The notes below the pieces were generated by a model that was given only the letters and a program-made list of their open reading frames with translations, made no database searches and was not told where the DNA came from. The position numbers and the translations under genes were made by a program. Shown here one piece after another: positions 16,654 through 25,298 of a DNA stretch of 64,000 nucleotides. Origin of the DNA: a virus. Each line of letters starts with the position of its first letter. Position 1 is the first letter of the stretch. The stretch lies in the IMG/VR virus record IMGVR_UViG_3300021511_000003, positions 62,001 to 126,000 of that record; one strand, 5' to 3'.

Positions 16654-16669
16654 CATTATGTTCCAATTG
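16654..16669 (-). promoter_or_regulatory. AACA-type phage promoter element (riboswitch leader)
   Basis: Minus strand CAATTGGAACATAATG, then AA at the expected start site (about 16652). It drives the riboswitch RNA separately from the exported-protein genes upstream. Confidence 0.55.
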
Positions 16670-16683
16670 TAAATTGTATAATC

Positions 16684-17421
16684 TTACAGTTCATTCAACA
16701 TTTTCTGAATTTCGGCATTTACGAAAGCATTACCTTGCAACCAAGGACGATCTTCTGGACCAGCGGATCCACCGGATATTCCGGTACCACCAGTTGCAAT
16801 TGATGTATCAGAGGCCTTGGCATATGAAAAACCAATACCCCATCCGAATGCTTCAATTTTACGATGGGCACCTTCAGCTTTAAATACAAGCACATTGGCA
16901 CCGTTTTGCATGGCTTTCAGAGCCATTGCTCCAACTAATTGTACTGAGTTGGTTTTCCCGTTTTTGGCAGTACCGTTGATAAAAGCGACATGCGTTCCGG
17001 TGTTTTTAATTCCCTTAATACGATCAGGGTCGATTACAAGCAGGATACGACGATCATTTTTTTCACGTCCATTAACGCATTTTTCGGGGTTCACTTCAGC
17101 ATATGTAATACGGGTCTCCCCCCATTTAGCCATATTTTCAAGGGCACCTTCGGAAAAGACTTTTCCAAATTCGAGAATGTTTTTGATTGTAACGAAATCG
17201 CCATCCGGAGTCGGTGTAGTGAACCATCCGGGTTGACCAGGAATCGGAACGGAACCGGCATTCGGGAAGGCACGGTCAGTAGCTTCGTATGTATTTATAC
17301 TGTGATCATCAATGGATGCAGTAACATCATCGACATTTGCTTCGGATGTTGTATCCGCCATTGCGGGTATATAAAATGCAACAAAAACAAGGCTCATCAT
17401 AATTACAATAATCTTTTTCAT
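16684..17421 (-). CDS. Secreted protein, unknown, 245 aa
   Basis: Signal peptide MKKIIVIMMSLVFVAFYIPAMA with likely cleavage before DTTSE. The mature part contains GTHVAFINGTAKNGKTNSVQLV and a Gly-rich ATGGTGISGGSAGPEDRPW stretch near the end. The gene is clearly richer in G and C than its neighbours, suggesting recent transfer from a bacterium. Function unknown; periplasmic or outer-membrane location likely. Confidence 0.8.
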   Translation of the reverse strand: MKKIIVIMMSLVFVAFYIPAMADTTSEANVDDVTASIDDHSINTYEATDRAFPNAGSVPIPGQPGWFTTPTPDGDFVTIKNILEFGKVFSEGALENMAKWGETRITYAEVNPEKCVNGREKNDRRILLVIDPDRIKGIKNTGTHVAFINGTAKNGKTNSVQLVGAMALKAMQNGANVLVFKAEGAHRKIEAFGWGIGFSYAKASDTSIATGGTGISGGSAGPEDRPWLQGNAFVNAEIQKMLNEL

Positions 17422-17482
17422 AAGATTTAATCTCCTTTTTCATTTGTATGATATTCGTTTTACAATTAGTAAGAATAGAACC

Positions 17483-17505
17483 CTAAGATTAGAACTCTAT
17501 CTTAG
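17483..17505. other. Imperfect hairpin between two exported-protein genes
   Basis: CTAAGAT (17483-17489) and ATCTTAG (17499-17505) are complementary, with further short complementary blocks (ACTCT/AGAGT) nearby, so alternative folds exist. It may attenuate or stabilise the mRNA between the 338-aa and 245-aa genes. Confidence 0.35.
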
Positions 17506-17539
17506 AGTCCTATCTTTTAATAATTATCGTTAATGATTA

Positions 17540-18556
17540 TTAGTTCCCTCCTACAACGCCATTGGCAGTTGCATGTGAAGAACCGGAAACGGAAACGTGG
17601 CTTCTGTCATTATGAACACCGATGTCGGCATTCAGAGTGGCATTACCGGATCCGTGAGTTCCACCAACAAAACTGAAGTTAGAAGCTCCACCTGCATAAG
17701 TTCCACCACGAGCAATGACTCCACCAACTCCACCACTACCCTGAACTATGCTGTACTGCATACCATGAGAAGCAAAGGTATTGGCTTCGGTATATGTACG
17801 GGCACTGATACTACGATGTGAACCATAAAAGTCACCGGTTACCATTGTATGACCTTCGACATTGGCACCACCATTGATCCAGTTGATATCTCTTACATAC
17901 CCACGACCACTTTCATAATCATAGTCGGAAGCATAAAACTCTCCCATGGAACCATTTCCACCACCAACCCATGAACCACTTGGATAACCCTCTTCCATTG
18001 CGTTGTGATACTGACTTACCATACCACCAACATAGACGGTGCCTTGAACAACTTCACGATTACCACATTTACCAGAGGCTATACCCCAAGTGTCAGCTTC
18101 ACCATAAAAAGAGGCACCGGCACCGGCACGAGATGTTCTGCTGTAATGATCATTGGTGTATGACCATGCATCAGAATGACTTGTAGCATTCATTCCGCCT
18201 GATTGATCGGCAGGATTGTCAATAAGATCATAACGAGGGACTGGAATCCAGATTCCACAACAAATATGTACCCAACTGGTTCCAACATATTGCAGAGATT
18301 GACCAGCAGCGTTAGCATATGTGGAAACATCCCCACCTGCATAACCTCTGGCAGATGAGTGGGCATCGTCATTATAAGCTCCCGGGTAACCGGAATAGGA
18401 ATTGGAGTTATCATTAGATGGTGCTTCACCGTAGTAATAACCGGTAGCGGTCAAAGGGCCTTCACCTGGAGGGCAATTTCCGCCTGGGCATGCCATAACA
18501 CTACCAACTGCAATTAACGTAATCATAATAAATGCAATAAACAATTTTTTAAACAT
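17540..18556 (-). CDS. Secreted Gly/Ser/Tyr-rich surface protein
   Basis: Signal peptide MFKKLFIAFIMITLIAVGSVMA, then CPGGNCPPGEG. The mature protein of about 315 aa is rich in Gly, Ser, Ala, Tyr, Asn and His, with repeated SxxAxAxG-like strands typical of beta-solenoid or adhesin-like surface proteins. Base composition is well above the local GC, as in the 245-aa gene. An AAGGAG site precedes the ATG. Could be a matrix or adhesin component; unknown. Confidence 0.78.
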   Translation of the reverse strand: MFKKLFIAFIMITLIAVGSVMACPGGNCPPGEGPLTATGYYYGEAPSNDNSNSYSGYPGAYNDDAHSSARGYAGGDVSTYANAAGQSLQYVGTSWVHICCGIWIPVPRYDLIDNPADQSGGMNATSHSDAWSYTNDHYSRTSRAGAGASFYGEADTWGIASGKCGNREVVQGTVYVGGMVSQYHNAMEEGYPSGSWVGGGNGSMGEFYASDYDYESGRGYVRDINWINGGANVEGHTMVTGDFYGSHRSISARTYTEANTFASHGMQYSIVQGSGGVGGVIARGGTYAGGASNFSFVGGTHGSGNATLNADIGVHNDRSHVSVSGSSHATANGVVGGN

Positions 18557-18609
18557 AATTCAATTCTCCTTTTTCACATGTGATAAAATTAATTAAAATA
18601 GTACGGGTG

Positions 18610-18870
18610 TTATTTAGATATATCTTTTTCTTCTTCAACTTTCAACTTCTGTTGCTCGACGTTTTGCTCTTTTGACGCCAATGGAACAATAACAGCTTGT
18701 TGACCATCTCGAGAAGTGATAACTCTGCTATCTGCCTTTTGTTGTTCGACGGCAGCAAGTTTAAAGGTGTCATAATATCCAATATGTTTATAATTGGATT
18801 CAAGTGCAAAAGCAGGAGCAGTGACCATCAAACACATCAATAAAACAATTAGTATCGATATTATTTTCAT
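18610..18870 (-). CDS. Small secreted protein, 86 aa
   Basis: Signal peptide MKIISILIVLLMCLMVTAPAFA followed by about 64 residues, charged and probably helical, with a Lys/Glu-rich end (QQKLKVEEEKDISK). No family recognised. It sits between the 180-aa lipoprotein and the Gly-rich surface protein, so the four exported proteins probably form one functional set. Confidence 0.75.
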   Translation of the reverse strand: MKIISILIVLLMCLMVTAPAFALESNYKHIGYYDTFKLAAVEQQKADSRVITSRDGQQAVIVPLASKEQNVEQQKLKVEEEKDISK

Positions 18871-18907
18871 TTAAAGTTTCGCTCCTTTTAAAAATGTTTT
18901 AAGTAAT

Positions 18908-19450
18908 TTATTTCTTGTTGTTTATCCCCCTCCTTTCATACTGAAATGGACCAATTATGAAAACTTCAATTCCACCTGATTGAACTGAACCATAAAACAT
19001 GATATTTTCATTATCCTGTTTTATCGGTAAATCAATCGTATAATGCCTATATATTAAATCACTAATTGCCAATCCATTATTTATAAAATCTTCTTTATGG
19101 CTTTTCATTTTTGATTTAATACTATAGTTGATTGAATATTCAACCAAGTTTGGATTGTAGATTTCCATAGTTACCATCACTTTAACAATGTCTTTATTTA
19201 TTACTTGAAGTTTATCCATTGATAAAGTATGTGGGATAAAAATACTTGTCCCGTCTTTGTCAATAACAGTTGAAAAACCAGTGAACCAAAATGTAACCAT
19301 CATATTTGTTTCACCAGATACATCTTTAAGAACGTAGTTCGGATTTGCTATTGGTCTTCCACTATTTAAACGAATGTTATAAACAGGGGCAGCACATGAT
19401 ACCAAAAATATAAGTAACATGACTGGTAACATAAATTTAATTTTTTTCAT
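18908..19450 (-). CDS. Lipoprotein, 180 aa
   Basis: Begins MKKIKFMLPVMLLIFLVSC, a type II signal peptide with lipobox LVSC. The mature part is mostly beta-strand like, with TFWFTGFSTVIDKDGTSIFIPH and EIYNPNLVEYSINYS. No family recognised. First gene of the exported-protein cassette, preceded by the 14-mer element at 19532. Confidence 0.78.
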   Translation of the reverse strand: MKKIKFMLPVMLLIFLVSCAAPVYNIRLNSGRPIANPNYVLKDVSGETNMMVTFWFTGFSTVIDKDGTSIFIPHTLSMDKLQVINKDIVKVMVTMEIYNPNLVEYSINYSIKSKMKSHKEDFINNGLAISDLIYRHYTIDLPIKQDNENIMFYGSVQSGGIEVFIIGPFQYERRGINNKK

Positions 19451-19531
19451 AACTTTTCCCTTCTATAATAAAAAATATTTAATTTAATTTCTCAAAAATA
19501 AACGTACAATATACAATTATTTTTATTAGTT

Positions 19532-19545
19532 ATTAATATATATAG
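19532..19545. repeat. 14-mer ATTAATATATATAG, copy 3 of 4
   Basis: Exact copy with the extended context TTATTAGTTATTAATATAT shared with copy 2. Flanking AT-rich arms are imperfectly complementary. It lies 82 bases before the start of the lipoprotein gene, so a leader or promoter role for the exported cassette is possible. Confidence 0.5.
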
Positions 19546-19568
19546 GTATATGAGTTATAAATAAAAAA

Positions 19569-20465
19569 TTATATTTGGAATGATAGAAGTTCTTTTAAAG
19601 TTATTGATGATGATGAACCTTTAGAACGATTTTGATATGTAGGTATTACTTGTAGATTTTTATGATGGGCTATTAATTTAGGTGTTACTTTATTTATAAA
19701 ACCATTATATATTGAATATTTATGATCCAGTTCATATTGATTTTTTATTCCTCTTAATTCAATATGTTTGATTTTATATTTTTTTAAGGTTTTTCTAGTT
19801 TCTTTATATACTTTGAAAATATATTCTTTAAACATAGATGATTGTTCCGGATTAATTTGTCTACCAAAATATTTACATTTATTTTTACATTCATTTGAAC
19901 AATAGAAATATCCATTTGATTTTCCAGTTTTAAGAGATCTCAAACGTTCAGTCAATTGTATTCTATTAGGTATAAATTTTATATTACAATATTTACATCT
20001 TACAAATATAGTAGTACCAATAAATTCTGGGGTTTCGATTTCAAAAAATAAAGGATGCCTATATTTATATTCTTCTTTTGTTAATAAATGAGATTTTCTA
20101 ATTTTTTCTATGGTATTTTTTGAATATATTCCAGTTTCTCCTTTATTCCAAGGAACGGAACCTGTTTTAATTTTAGTAAAATGTTTACTTCTTACTTTTC
20201 TTAGTTCATTACCTTTTTTTTCACCATAGATTTCTTCATATGTTTTACCTTTTGTTGATTTGGTACATCTCATCTTTTTTAGTGTTTCATTAGAATATAT
20301 CCCGCTTTTTCCTTTATTCCAGGGTGTTCTATTATACATAGGATTATTCTTACCAGACCGTGTTTTTTTTATTTTTGGACACTTAGAAAAATGTTTTGAA
20401 CAACACCACTTACCATTTATAAATTGATGTTTAGCTTCTTGTCCACAACCAAAGTCGCATAACAT
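19569..20465 (-). CDS. HNH homing endonuclease, NUMOD3-type, divergent C-terminus
   Basis: 298 aa. N-terminal zinc knuckle CDFGCGQEAKHQF...WCCSK, two NUMOD3-like DNA-binding motifs (TPWNKGKSGIYSNETLKKM and VPWNKGETGIYSKNTIEKI), a middle Cys pair, and a C-terminal nuclease with LDHKYSIYNG, AHHKNLQVIP and NRSKGSS. The C-terminal nuclease differs from the CQYC...VHHERPQ type used by the other family members here, so the front half has been joined to another nuclease. It overlaps the amidase stop by one base. Free-standing homing enzyme. Confidence 0.8.
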   Translation of the reverse strand: MLCDFGCGQEAKHQFINGKWCCSKHFSKCPKIKKTRSGKNNPMYNRTPWNKGKSGIYSNETLKKMRCTKSTKGKTYEEIYGEKKGNELRKVRSKHFTKIKTGSVPWNKGETGIYSKNTIEKIRKSHLLTKEEYKYRHPLFFEIETPEFIGTTIFVRCKYCNIKFIPNRIQLTERLRSLKTGKSNGYFYCSNECKNKCKYFGRQINPEQSSMFKEYIFKVYKETRKTLKKYKIKHIELRGIKNQYELDHKYSIYNGFINKVTPKLIAHHKNLQVIPTYQNRSKGSSSSITLKELLSFQI

Positions 20466-20986
20466 TATTTGATAATATACCGTCTGATTTGTGATATTAA
20501 ACGATCCATATCTATGAAATCACCAGGACATGATAACTCCGTATTAGATGATACATCTCTATGGAATTTAACTTTGGTAGGAGAAATACCAAAATGATTT
20601 AACATAGGATTTATTAGCCTATATGCCAAAATTTGATACAGACGATTTGGTGGAATTTTGAAATCGTAATCGCCCAAAATTCCTATATGTATGGCTCTAT
20701 TATTAATGTTTGGATTAATATCTTCCCAATCACATAAATAAACAAACGGACGACATGTAATAACAGTATAATCACTTTTTATCATATCAATTACATAATG
20801 ATAATTTACATCACCCTGTTTTTTCTCAAGTACACCTTTAAATAATCCTGATACCTGATATTTCGGGTTATCAATTTTTGACTCAGGATTCTCATACATT
20901 TCTGCTGTATGGTGTAAAATTATCCATTTAACACTTTGTCTTCTTCGTTTTAACATTGAAGGTCTTAAAGGTATTCTTGTTGGCAT
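20465..20986 (-). CDS. N-acetylmuramoyl-L-alanine amidase (Amidase_2/PGRP fold)
   Basis: 173 aa. Zinc-site segments VKWIILHHTAEM, KFHRDVSSN and SCPGD give the His, His and Cys ligands of the type 2 amidase fold; NYHYVIDM and AIHIGILGDYD are the usual core strands. It would cut the bond between muramic acid and the stem peptide. There is no signal peptide. It sits next to the PAAR tip and spike genes, so it may be a virion enzyme for entry, though an endolysin role is also possible. Confidence 0.85.
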   Translation of the reverse strand: MPTRIPLRPSMLKRRRQSVKWIILHHTAEMYENPESKIDNPKYQVSGLFKGVLEKKQGDVNYHYVIDMIKSDYTVITCRPFVYLCDWEDINPNINNRAIHIGILGDYDFKIPPNRLYQILAYRLINPMLNHFGISPTKVKFHRDVSSNTELSCPGDFIDMDRLISQIRRYIIK

Positions 20987-20997
20987 ATTTATTTCCT

Positions 20998-21294
20998 CTA
21001 AAGAGTATTATGAATTGGATTCCCTGTTACAAGTTGTCCAATTGTGCATCCAGTAACACGTCTTGATATACTAGATTTTCCTCTACCATTCGTAAAATTT
21101 GTTAGGCTTGCTGTTATAATTTTACCAGGATGACCACAAGTACCAATAACAATATCAAATAATCTTGTAACTTGAAAAGAAGATGAAATATGGTTTGGGC
21201 TTCCGGTTACTACTGGACCACTCATTGGTACACAACCAGAATGACAACAACAAACTCCCATCCATATATCTCCAATACGCGATATATTCAACAT
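20998..21294 (-). CDS. PAAR-type spike tip protein
   Basis: 98 aa, begins MLNISRIGDIWMGVC with many Gly and Cys, then SGPVVTGSPNH, and ends GCTIGQLVTGNP, the pattern of PAAR proteins that form the sharp tip of contractile-tail spikes and bind metal. It overlaps the stop of the 325-aa gene by one base and is flanked by other baseplate genes. Confidence 0.8.
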   Translation of the reverse strand: MLNISRIGDIWMGVCCCHSGCVPMSGPVVTGSPNHISSSFQVTRLFDIVIGTCGHPGKIITASLTNFTNGRGKSSISRRVTGCTIGQLVTGNPIHNTL

Positions 21295-22271
21295 TATTCA
21301 TAATCCTCAAAAATATCTAAAGAGTTATTAATTTTTTCTTTATTTTCTATTAGTAATTTTTTTGCATCAACTAATGCATTACGACTTGGTAATAACCCAT
21401 ATGTTGCACCAGTTGTGTATTCTCTTGTTAGATAATCTATTGTAAATTCAAATTTTTCAATTAACCTAAGTATATATGGATCATTATCAAAATTTACATT
21501 TAGACTATAAACTATATGGTTAAACTCATCCTTAAAAACCCAATCAGTTATATTTGTGCTGATTATATTTACAGCATCATCAAATGTACCCACCAATCCA
21601 GAAATGTCTTGTCCATAATAATTCTTATTATTAATGTATATTTCTTTTACATGGATGAAAGATGTCGAACCTATTGAGGTTGAATCTAAACCAAATGATA
21701 TATAACCATCACCAGGATCTTCATCAATATTAGATGGATTATATCTCATGACCTGATCTTCGAGATCTGTTACTGAAACAACTGCTTCTGAAGTTGTATC
21801 CGTAGTTATTGTACCATGAACATTAGTTTTAATTATTGAAATATTAACAGTTTCATCTTTTACAAAATCATCAAAAGAGTCGCCTGATGAAGAATCGAAT
21901 TCTACACTTAACTTTTTATATTTTCTATCGGGTATATCTTCTTTGGTTGTATCAGATATCAAATATTGACTCCAAACTGTTGCATTCGTACCATCATATG
22001 TTATTTTTAAAGTTGTTCGTTTAGGTGGTCCATAATTCAAACCAAATGAAATATGGTCTGCTGAAAGAGATATTTTTAATACAGGGAGTTTTGTATTTAT
22101 TAAATATTCTGTCATCTCCCTTTCGACTACAGCACATATATCATTTGTTAAAGCATCAATTTGAGTATCAAGTTCTTTTATTTGATTTTCAATTACGTCG
22201 AGACTTGTATTTAAATTATCAACGTGTAATGGGATGTCTTCTCTCATATATCCCACAACATTTTTAGTCAT
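21294..22271 (-). CDS. Putative baseplate/tail protein, 325 aa
   Basis: A short coiled coil (residues 15-45, NTSLDVIENQIKELDTQIDAL) is followed by beta-rich repeats. No family recognised. Its position between the PAAR tip and the spike cluster, with overlapping reading frames, argues for a virion baseplate role. Confidence 0.7.
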   Translation of the reverse strand: MTKNVVGYMREDIPLHVDNLNTSLDVIENQIKELDTQIDALTNDICAVVEREMTEYLINTKLPVLKISLSADHISFGLNYGPPKRTTLKITYDGTNATVWSQYLISDTTKEDIPDRKYKKLSVEFDSSSGDSFDDFVKDETVNISIIKTNVHGTITTDTTSEAVVSVTDLEDQVMRYNPSNIDEDPGDGYISFGLDSTSIGSTSFIHVKEIYINNKNYYGQDISGLVGTFDDAVNIISTNITDWVFKDEFNHIVYSLNVNFDNDPYILRLIEKFEFTIDYLTREYTTGATYGLLPSRNALVDAKKLLIENKEKINNSLDIFEDYE

Positions 22272-22289
22272 TATAATCTCCTTTCAATA

Positions 22290-23057
22290 TTAAAAAAAAC
22301 CTGATTTTGTTAATTTTTTAACTTCTGCAACACTTTTAGTTATTGCATCTATAGCTCCTGTTTTTACATCAATAACTCCATTAAGTGCTGTTGTAAACTT
22401 TTGTTGATTCTCATAAGGCAGTGCAATATCATTAAACATCTGTTCGTAGTCAAATTTACCATAATTGATAGATAATGGATCACTAACTATTCCTGTTTGA
22501 TCATATAAGGAATTTGTTTGATCTGTATAATTAGAGGCTATAGAAATATATTCAGGATCCTTAGCAGCACAAATCAATGATACACATTCAATAAGTTCAT
22601 CTGCTTGGCTTAATGAACCACCCATATTATTTCCACCAGGGATTCCAATACCACCAAACATATCATTAAGTAAACTTCCCAATCTTGCAGCACCAAATTC
22701 AGGAATACCAATACTTTGAATTAAGTTATCTATTTTATCAAACACACCAGTAATACAACCAAGAATATTTGATATAGGAGATAATTGATTTAAATAACTA
22801 CAGTTATCTAGAATGTTTTTCATCGCTTTCATATCATCCACCGAATCTCCTGGATAAAGATTACCCGCTGATGTCTTCATTGAAGTAACTCCATTTTGTA
22901 CATCTTCAATATCAGGAGAAAATACCATATTCATTAAAGTATGCTTCAAGTTTCGTGCAGTTTCTTTTGCTTGACTTAAACCTAGATCTACTGGACCAAG
23001 AAGTGAATTAAAATCAGATGTCATTTTATTACACAAAGCTCGTTCTGTAGGTAACAT
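22290..23057 (-). CDS. Putative baseplate/tail protein, 255 aa
   Basis: Helical protein with a Gly-rich stretch in the middle (FGGIGIPGGNNMGGS) and several Asn/Asp turns. It shares a one-base overlap with the spike gene. No family recognised; tail assembly role inferred from neighbours. Confidence 0.68.
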   Translation of the reverse strand: MLPTERALCNKMTSDFNSLLGPVDLGLSQAKETARNLKHTLMNMVFSPDIEDVQNGVTSMKTSAGNLYPGDSVDDMKAMKNILDNCSYLNQLSPISNILGCITGVFDKIDNLIQSIGIPEFGAARLGSLLNDMFGGIGIPGGNNMGGSLSQADELIECVSLICAAKDPEYISIASNYTDQTNSLYDQTGIVSDPLSINYGKFDYEQMFNDIALPYENQQKFTTALNGVIDVKTGAIDAITKSVAEVKKLTKSGFF

Positions 23058-24004
23058 TATGTGTCCCTCTCACCTTTTGGGTCTGTTTTAATAGCTGAAG
23101 TTGCAGATAATGCTGGTCCTGCTGCCCCACTTTGCTCAACTATATTACTTGCATCATGATTCATATTCCCACCAGCACGACCATTTATTATATTTGATGC
23201 CTGATAATTTAAATTACTATTACTTAATATATTAGTATCTTCTCCTGACTCGTGATTCATTTTAGCATTTGCTTTAACATCTATATTACCAGCTTCTGCT
23301 GTTACTTTTATATCCCCAGTTGTAGAGACAATATCTATATCACCATTACATGTTAATTTAAAATTTTCATCAGTTTTTATCAAAATATCACTTTTAAAAT
23401 ATGCCTGTAATTTTTGTTCGTCAATATCAATATGTAAAAAATCACCCTTATAAGTTCTGATTAAAATCTTTTCTTTTCCTTCACGTTCATCAAAAAGTAT
23501 TGTTGTTTGATTACCATCAATAATATATACAGAACTTGTGTCTCCTGTAGGTGGAGAGTTAAGTTGCCTCTTTTTACCTGTTATTTCAGTTCTAGCATCA
23601 GATGCATCATCTGAAATAACAATGGCTCTACCTTCATGAGTTTTTAATAAAGTCCATTTATCTTGATAATTTGAACCCAATTGATTCTCTGGTAATACTT
23701 TAGTATTTTGTAAATCTAGAGCACCAAAGTAATATGGTGAATTTATATTACCGCCCTCAAAGAATACAAACAACCACGAACCTTTTTTAGGAATGAATGA
23801 TGATCCCATATAATGATGGTCACTATCACATTCCATATTTCGACCACCAACTGGGTTATTAGCAGGACGTGCCCACAATCCTTTTTTTTCTTCAACTTCA
23901 GGCATCAAGTCGGGAATCCACACTTTAACTCTTCCAAATTTTTTTTTATCTTTATTATTGACAACCTTAGCTCTCCAGTTGCCGTAGATTGCCCCTCTTT
24001 CCAT
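23057..24004 (-). CDS. Baseplate central spike protein (gp5/VgrG-like)
   Basis: 315 aa. The N-terminal OB-fold block reads FGRVKVWIPDL, then GLWARP and SWLFVFFEGGNINSPYYFG, typical of gp5/VgrG spikes. From about residue 170 it turns to regular short strands (DIDIVSTTGDIKVTAEAGNI), the triple-stranded beta-helix needle. It would puncture the envelope and carry the PAAR tip encoded downstream. No lysozyme domain is present; the amidase two genes away may replace it. Confidence 0.85.
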   Translation of the reverse strand: MERGAIYGNWRAKVVNNKDKKKFGRVKVWIPDLMPEVEEKKGLWARPANNPVGGRNMECDSDHHYMGSSFIPKKGSWLFVFFEGGNINSPYYFGALDLQNTKVLPENQLGSNYQDKWTLLKTHEGRAIVISDDASDARTEITGKKRQLNSPPTGDTSSVYIIDGNQTTILFDEREGKEKILIRTYKGDFLHIDIDEQKLQAYFKSDILIKTDENFKLTCNGDIDIVSTTGDIKVTAEAGNIDVKANAKMNHESGEDTNILSNSNLNYQASNIINGRAGGNMNHDASNIVEQSGAAGPALSATSAIKTDPKGERDT

Positions 24005-24018
24005 TTATTAGATATCCT

Positions 24019-25293
24019 TTATCCTTTTGGAGTTAATTTTTTAATCCAGAATTTTTTTGCAGTAGTTATTCTAAAGTTAGCTGGCTTCCATGTTTCTTGA
24101 TCTTTTAATATATTTTCAACCCTCTTTTTTACTGGCGGGTGTTCATCAAATACTTCATTTATTTTATTTACTAGTTTACATACTTTACCACAAGGTCTTT
24201 TTGACTGTTGTTTTTTGACCCATTTATCTATTTTTTGCAAAGCTGATATTAGCTCTTTACCATACCCATATTTCGATGCAGTAGTATCAGCATGTTTTTC
24301 TGCTCTTCTATCAAGAGTCATTGCAAATATAGTATCTGTAAGACCATAATTTTTCGCCATCATTAACAAGAAATACACCATAGGTATAACAATCGGCGCT
24401 GCTGGTGAGGTAGATACAATACCAATAATCATAAGCATAAATGCATTGTCAGCAAAAATGTGCTTCCATGCATCTCTATTTTGAATATGACCAACTTCAT
24501 GTAACATAATTGCCATAACTTCTTTTTCATTTAACTTTTGTATTAAGCCTGAATGAAGAAATATTTTCGGAGTTGCTAAACAAAATGCATTTGGTGTAGA
24601 ATCCCTAATTACATATACTCGCCATTGCCTTCCATCTTTTAAAACGTTATTTAAGTTTCGTTCTAATTTTTTATTTCGTTTACATAATACAATAAAAAAA
24701 GCTAACGATCCAAATAACATAGATATTGTTATAGCCAATGAAATAAGCATATGCTTAAATACAGGATTTGTATTTTCCTTAAACGCTTCTTCTAATTTTT
24801 TACTATTCTTAGTACGAAAATAAACATTAACAGGTATTTCACGAGTGGTTATTGATTTTTGTGTTGCCCAATATGGATCAGATCTTATCACTATAATTGC
24901 ATTATTATTGAATGGGCTAAGTTGTAGTTTTCTAATTATAACTGTAGCGGAATATGCTTCAAAGGTACAGGTTCCCTTACTAATAATTTTCATTGATTGA
25001 AATATTTTCTGAGCTTTCATACCATAAAATATTTTAGTATTAACCGAAGTATTAACTTTAGTCAATTTTTTAATATCAGAGGTTTTATCAAAAACTACCG
25101 CTATTGGCATACCAAAACGAAGAAGTGTGTTAAACTGTCCTCTATTTTGATCTATCTTTTTTTTATTATCAATAAAAAGTACATAATTCCCATTATTAAG
25201 ACCACCTATTATCTTACCAAATATAGCACTACCAGGTATTTTTTGACTCAATGTATTTATTTCTTGAATATAATTTAAATAATCATCTAACAT
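24019..25293 (-). CDS. M48-family zinc metallopeptidase, membrane-bound
   Basis: 424 aa. Catalytic motif MLHEVGHIQNRDAW (HExxH) near residue 255 and third ligand in DRRAEKHADTTA. One hydrophobic span near residues 180-205 and two near 270-310, like HtpX/Ste24 peptidases. The N-terminus MLDDYLNYIQEI resembles the leader seen on 40864-41466. Its site inside the tail module suggests a virion-associated or entry function. A second M48 gene lies at 39670. Confidence 0.85.
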   Translation of the reverse strand: MLDDYLNYIQEINTLSQKIPGSAIFGKIIGGLNNGNYVLFIDNKKKIDQNRGQFNTLLRFGMPIAVVFDKTSDIKKLTKVNTSVNTKIFYGMKAQKIFQSMKIISKGTCTFEAYSATVIIRKLQLSPFNNNAIIVIRSDPYWATQKSITTREIPVNVYFRTKNSKKLEEAFKENTNPVFKHMLISLAITISMLFGSLAFFIVLCKRNKKLERNLNNVLKDGRQWRVYVIRDSTPNAFCLATPKIFLHSGLIQKLNEKEVMAIMLHEVGHIQNRDAWKHIFADNAFMLMIIGIVSTSPAAPIVIPMVYFLLMMAKNYGLTDTIFAMTLDRRAEKHADTTASKYGYGKELISALQKIDKWVKKQQSKRPCGKVCKLVNKINEVFDEHPPVKKRVENILKDQETWKPANFRITTAKKFWIKKLTPKG

Positions 25294-25298
25294 AATAT

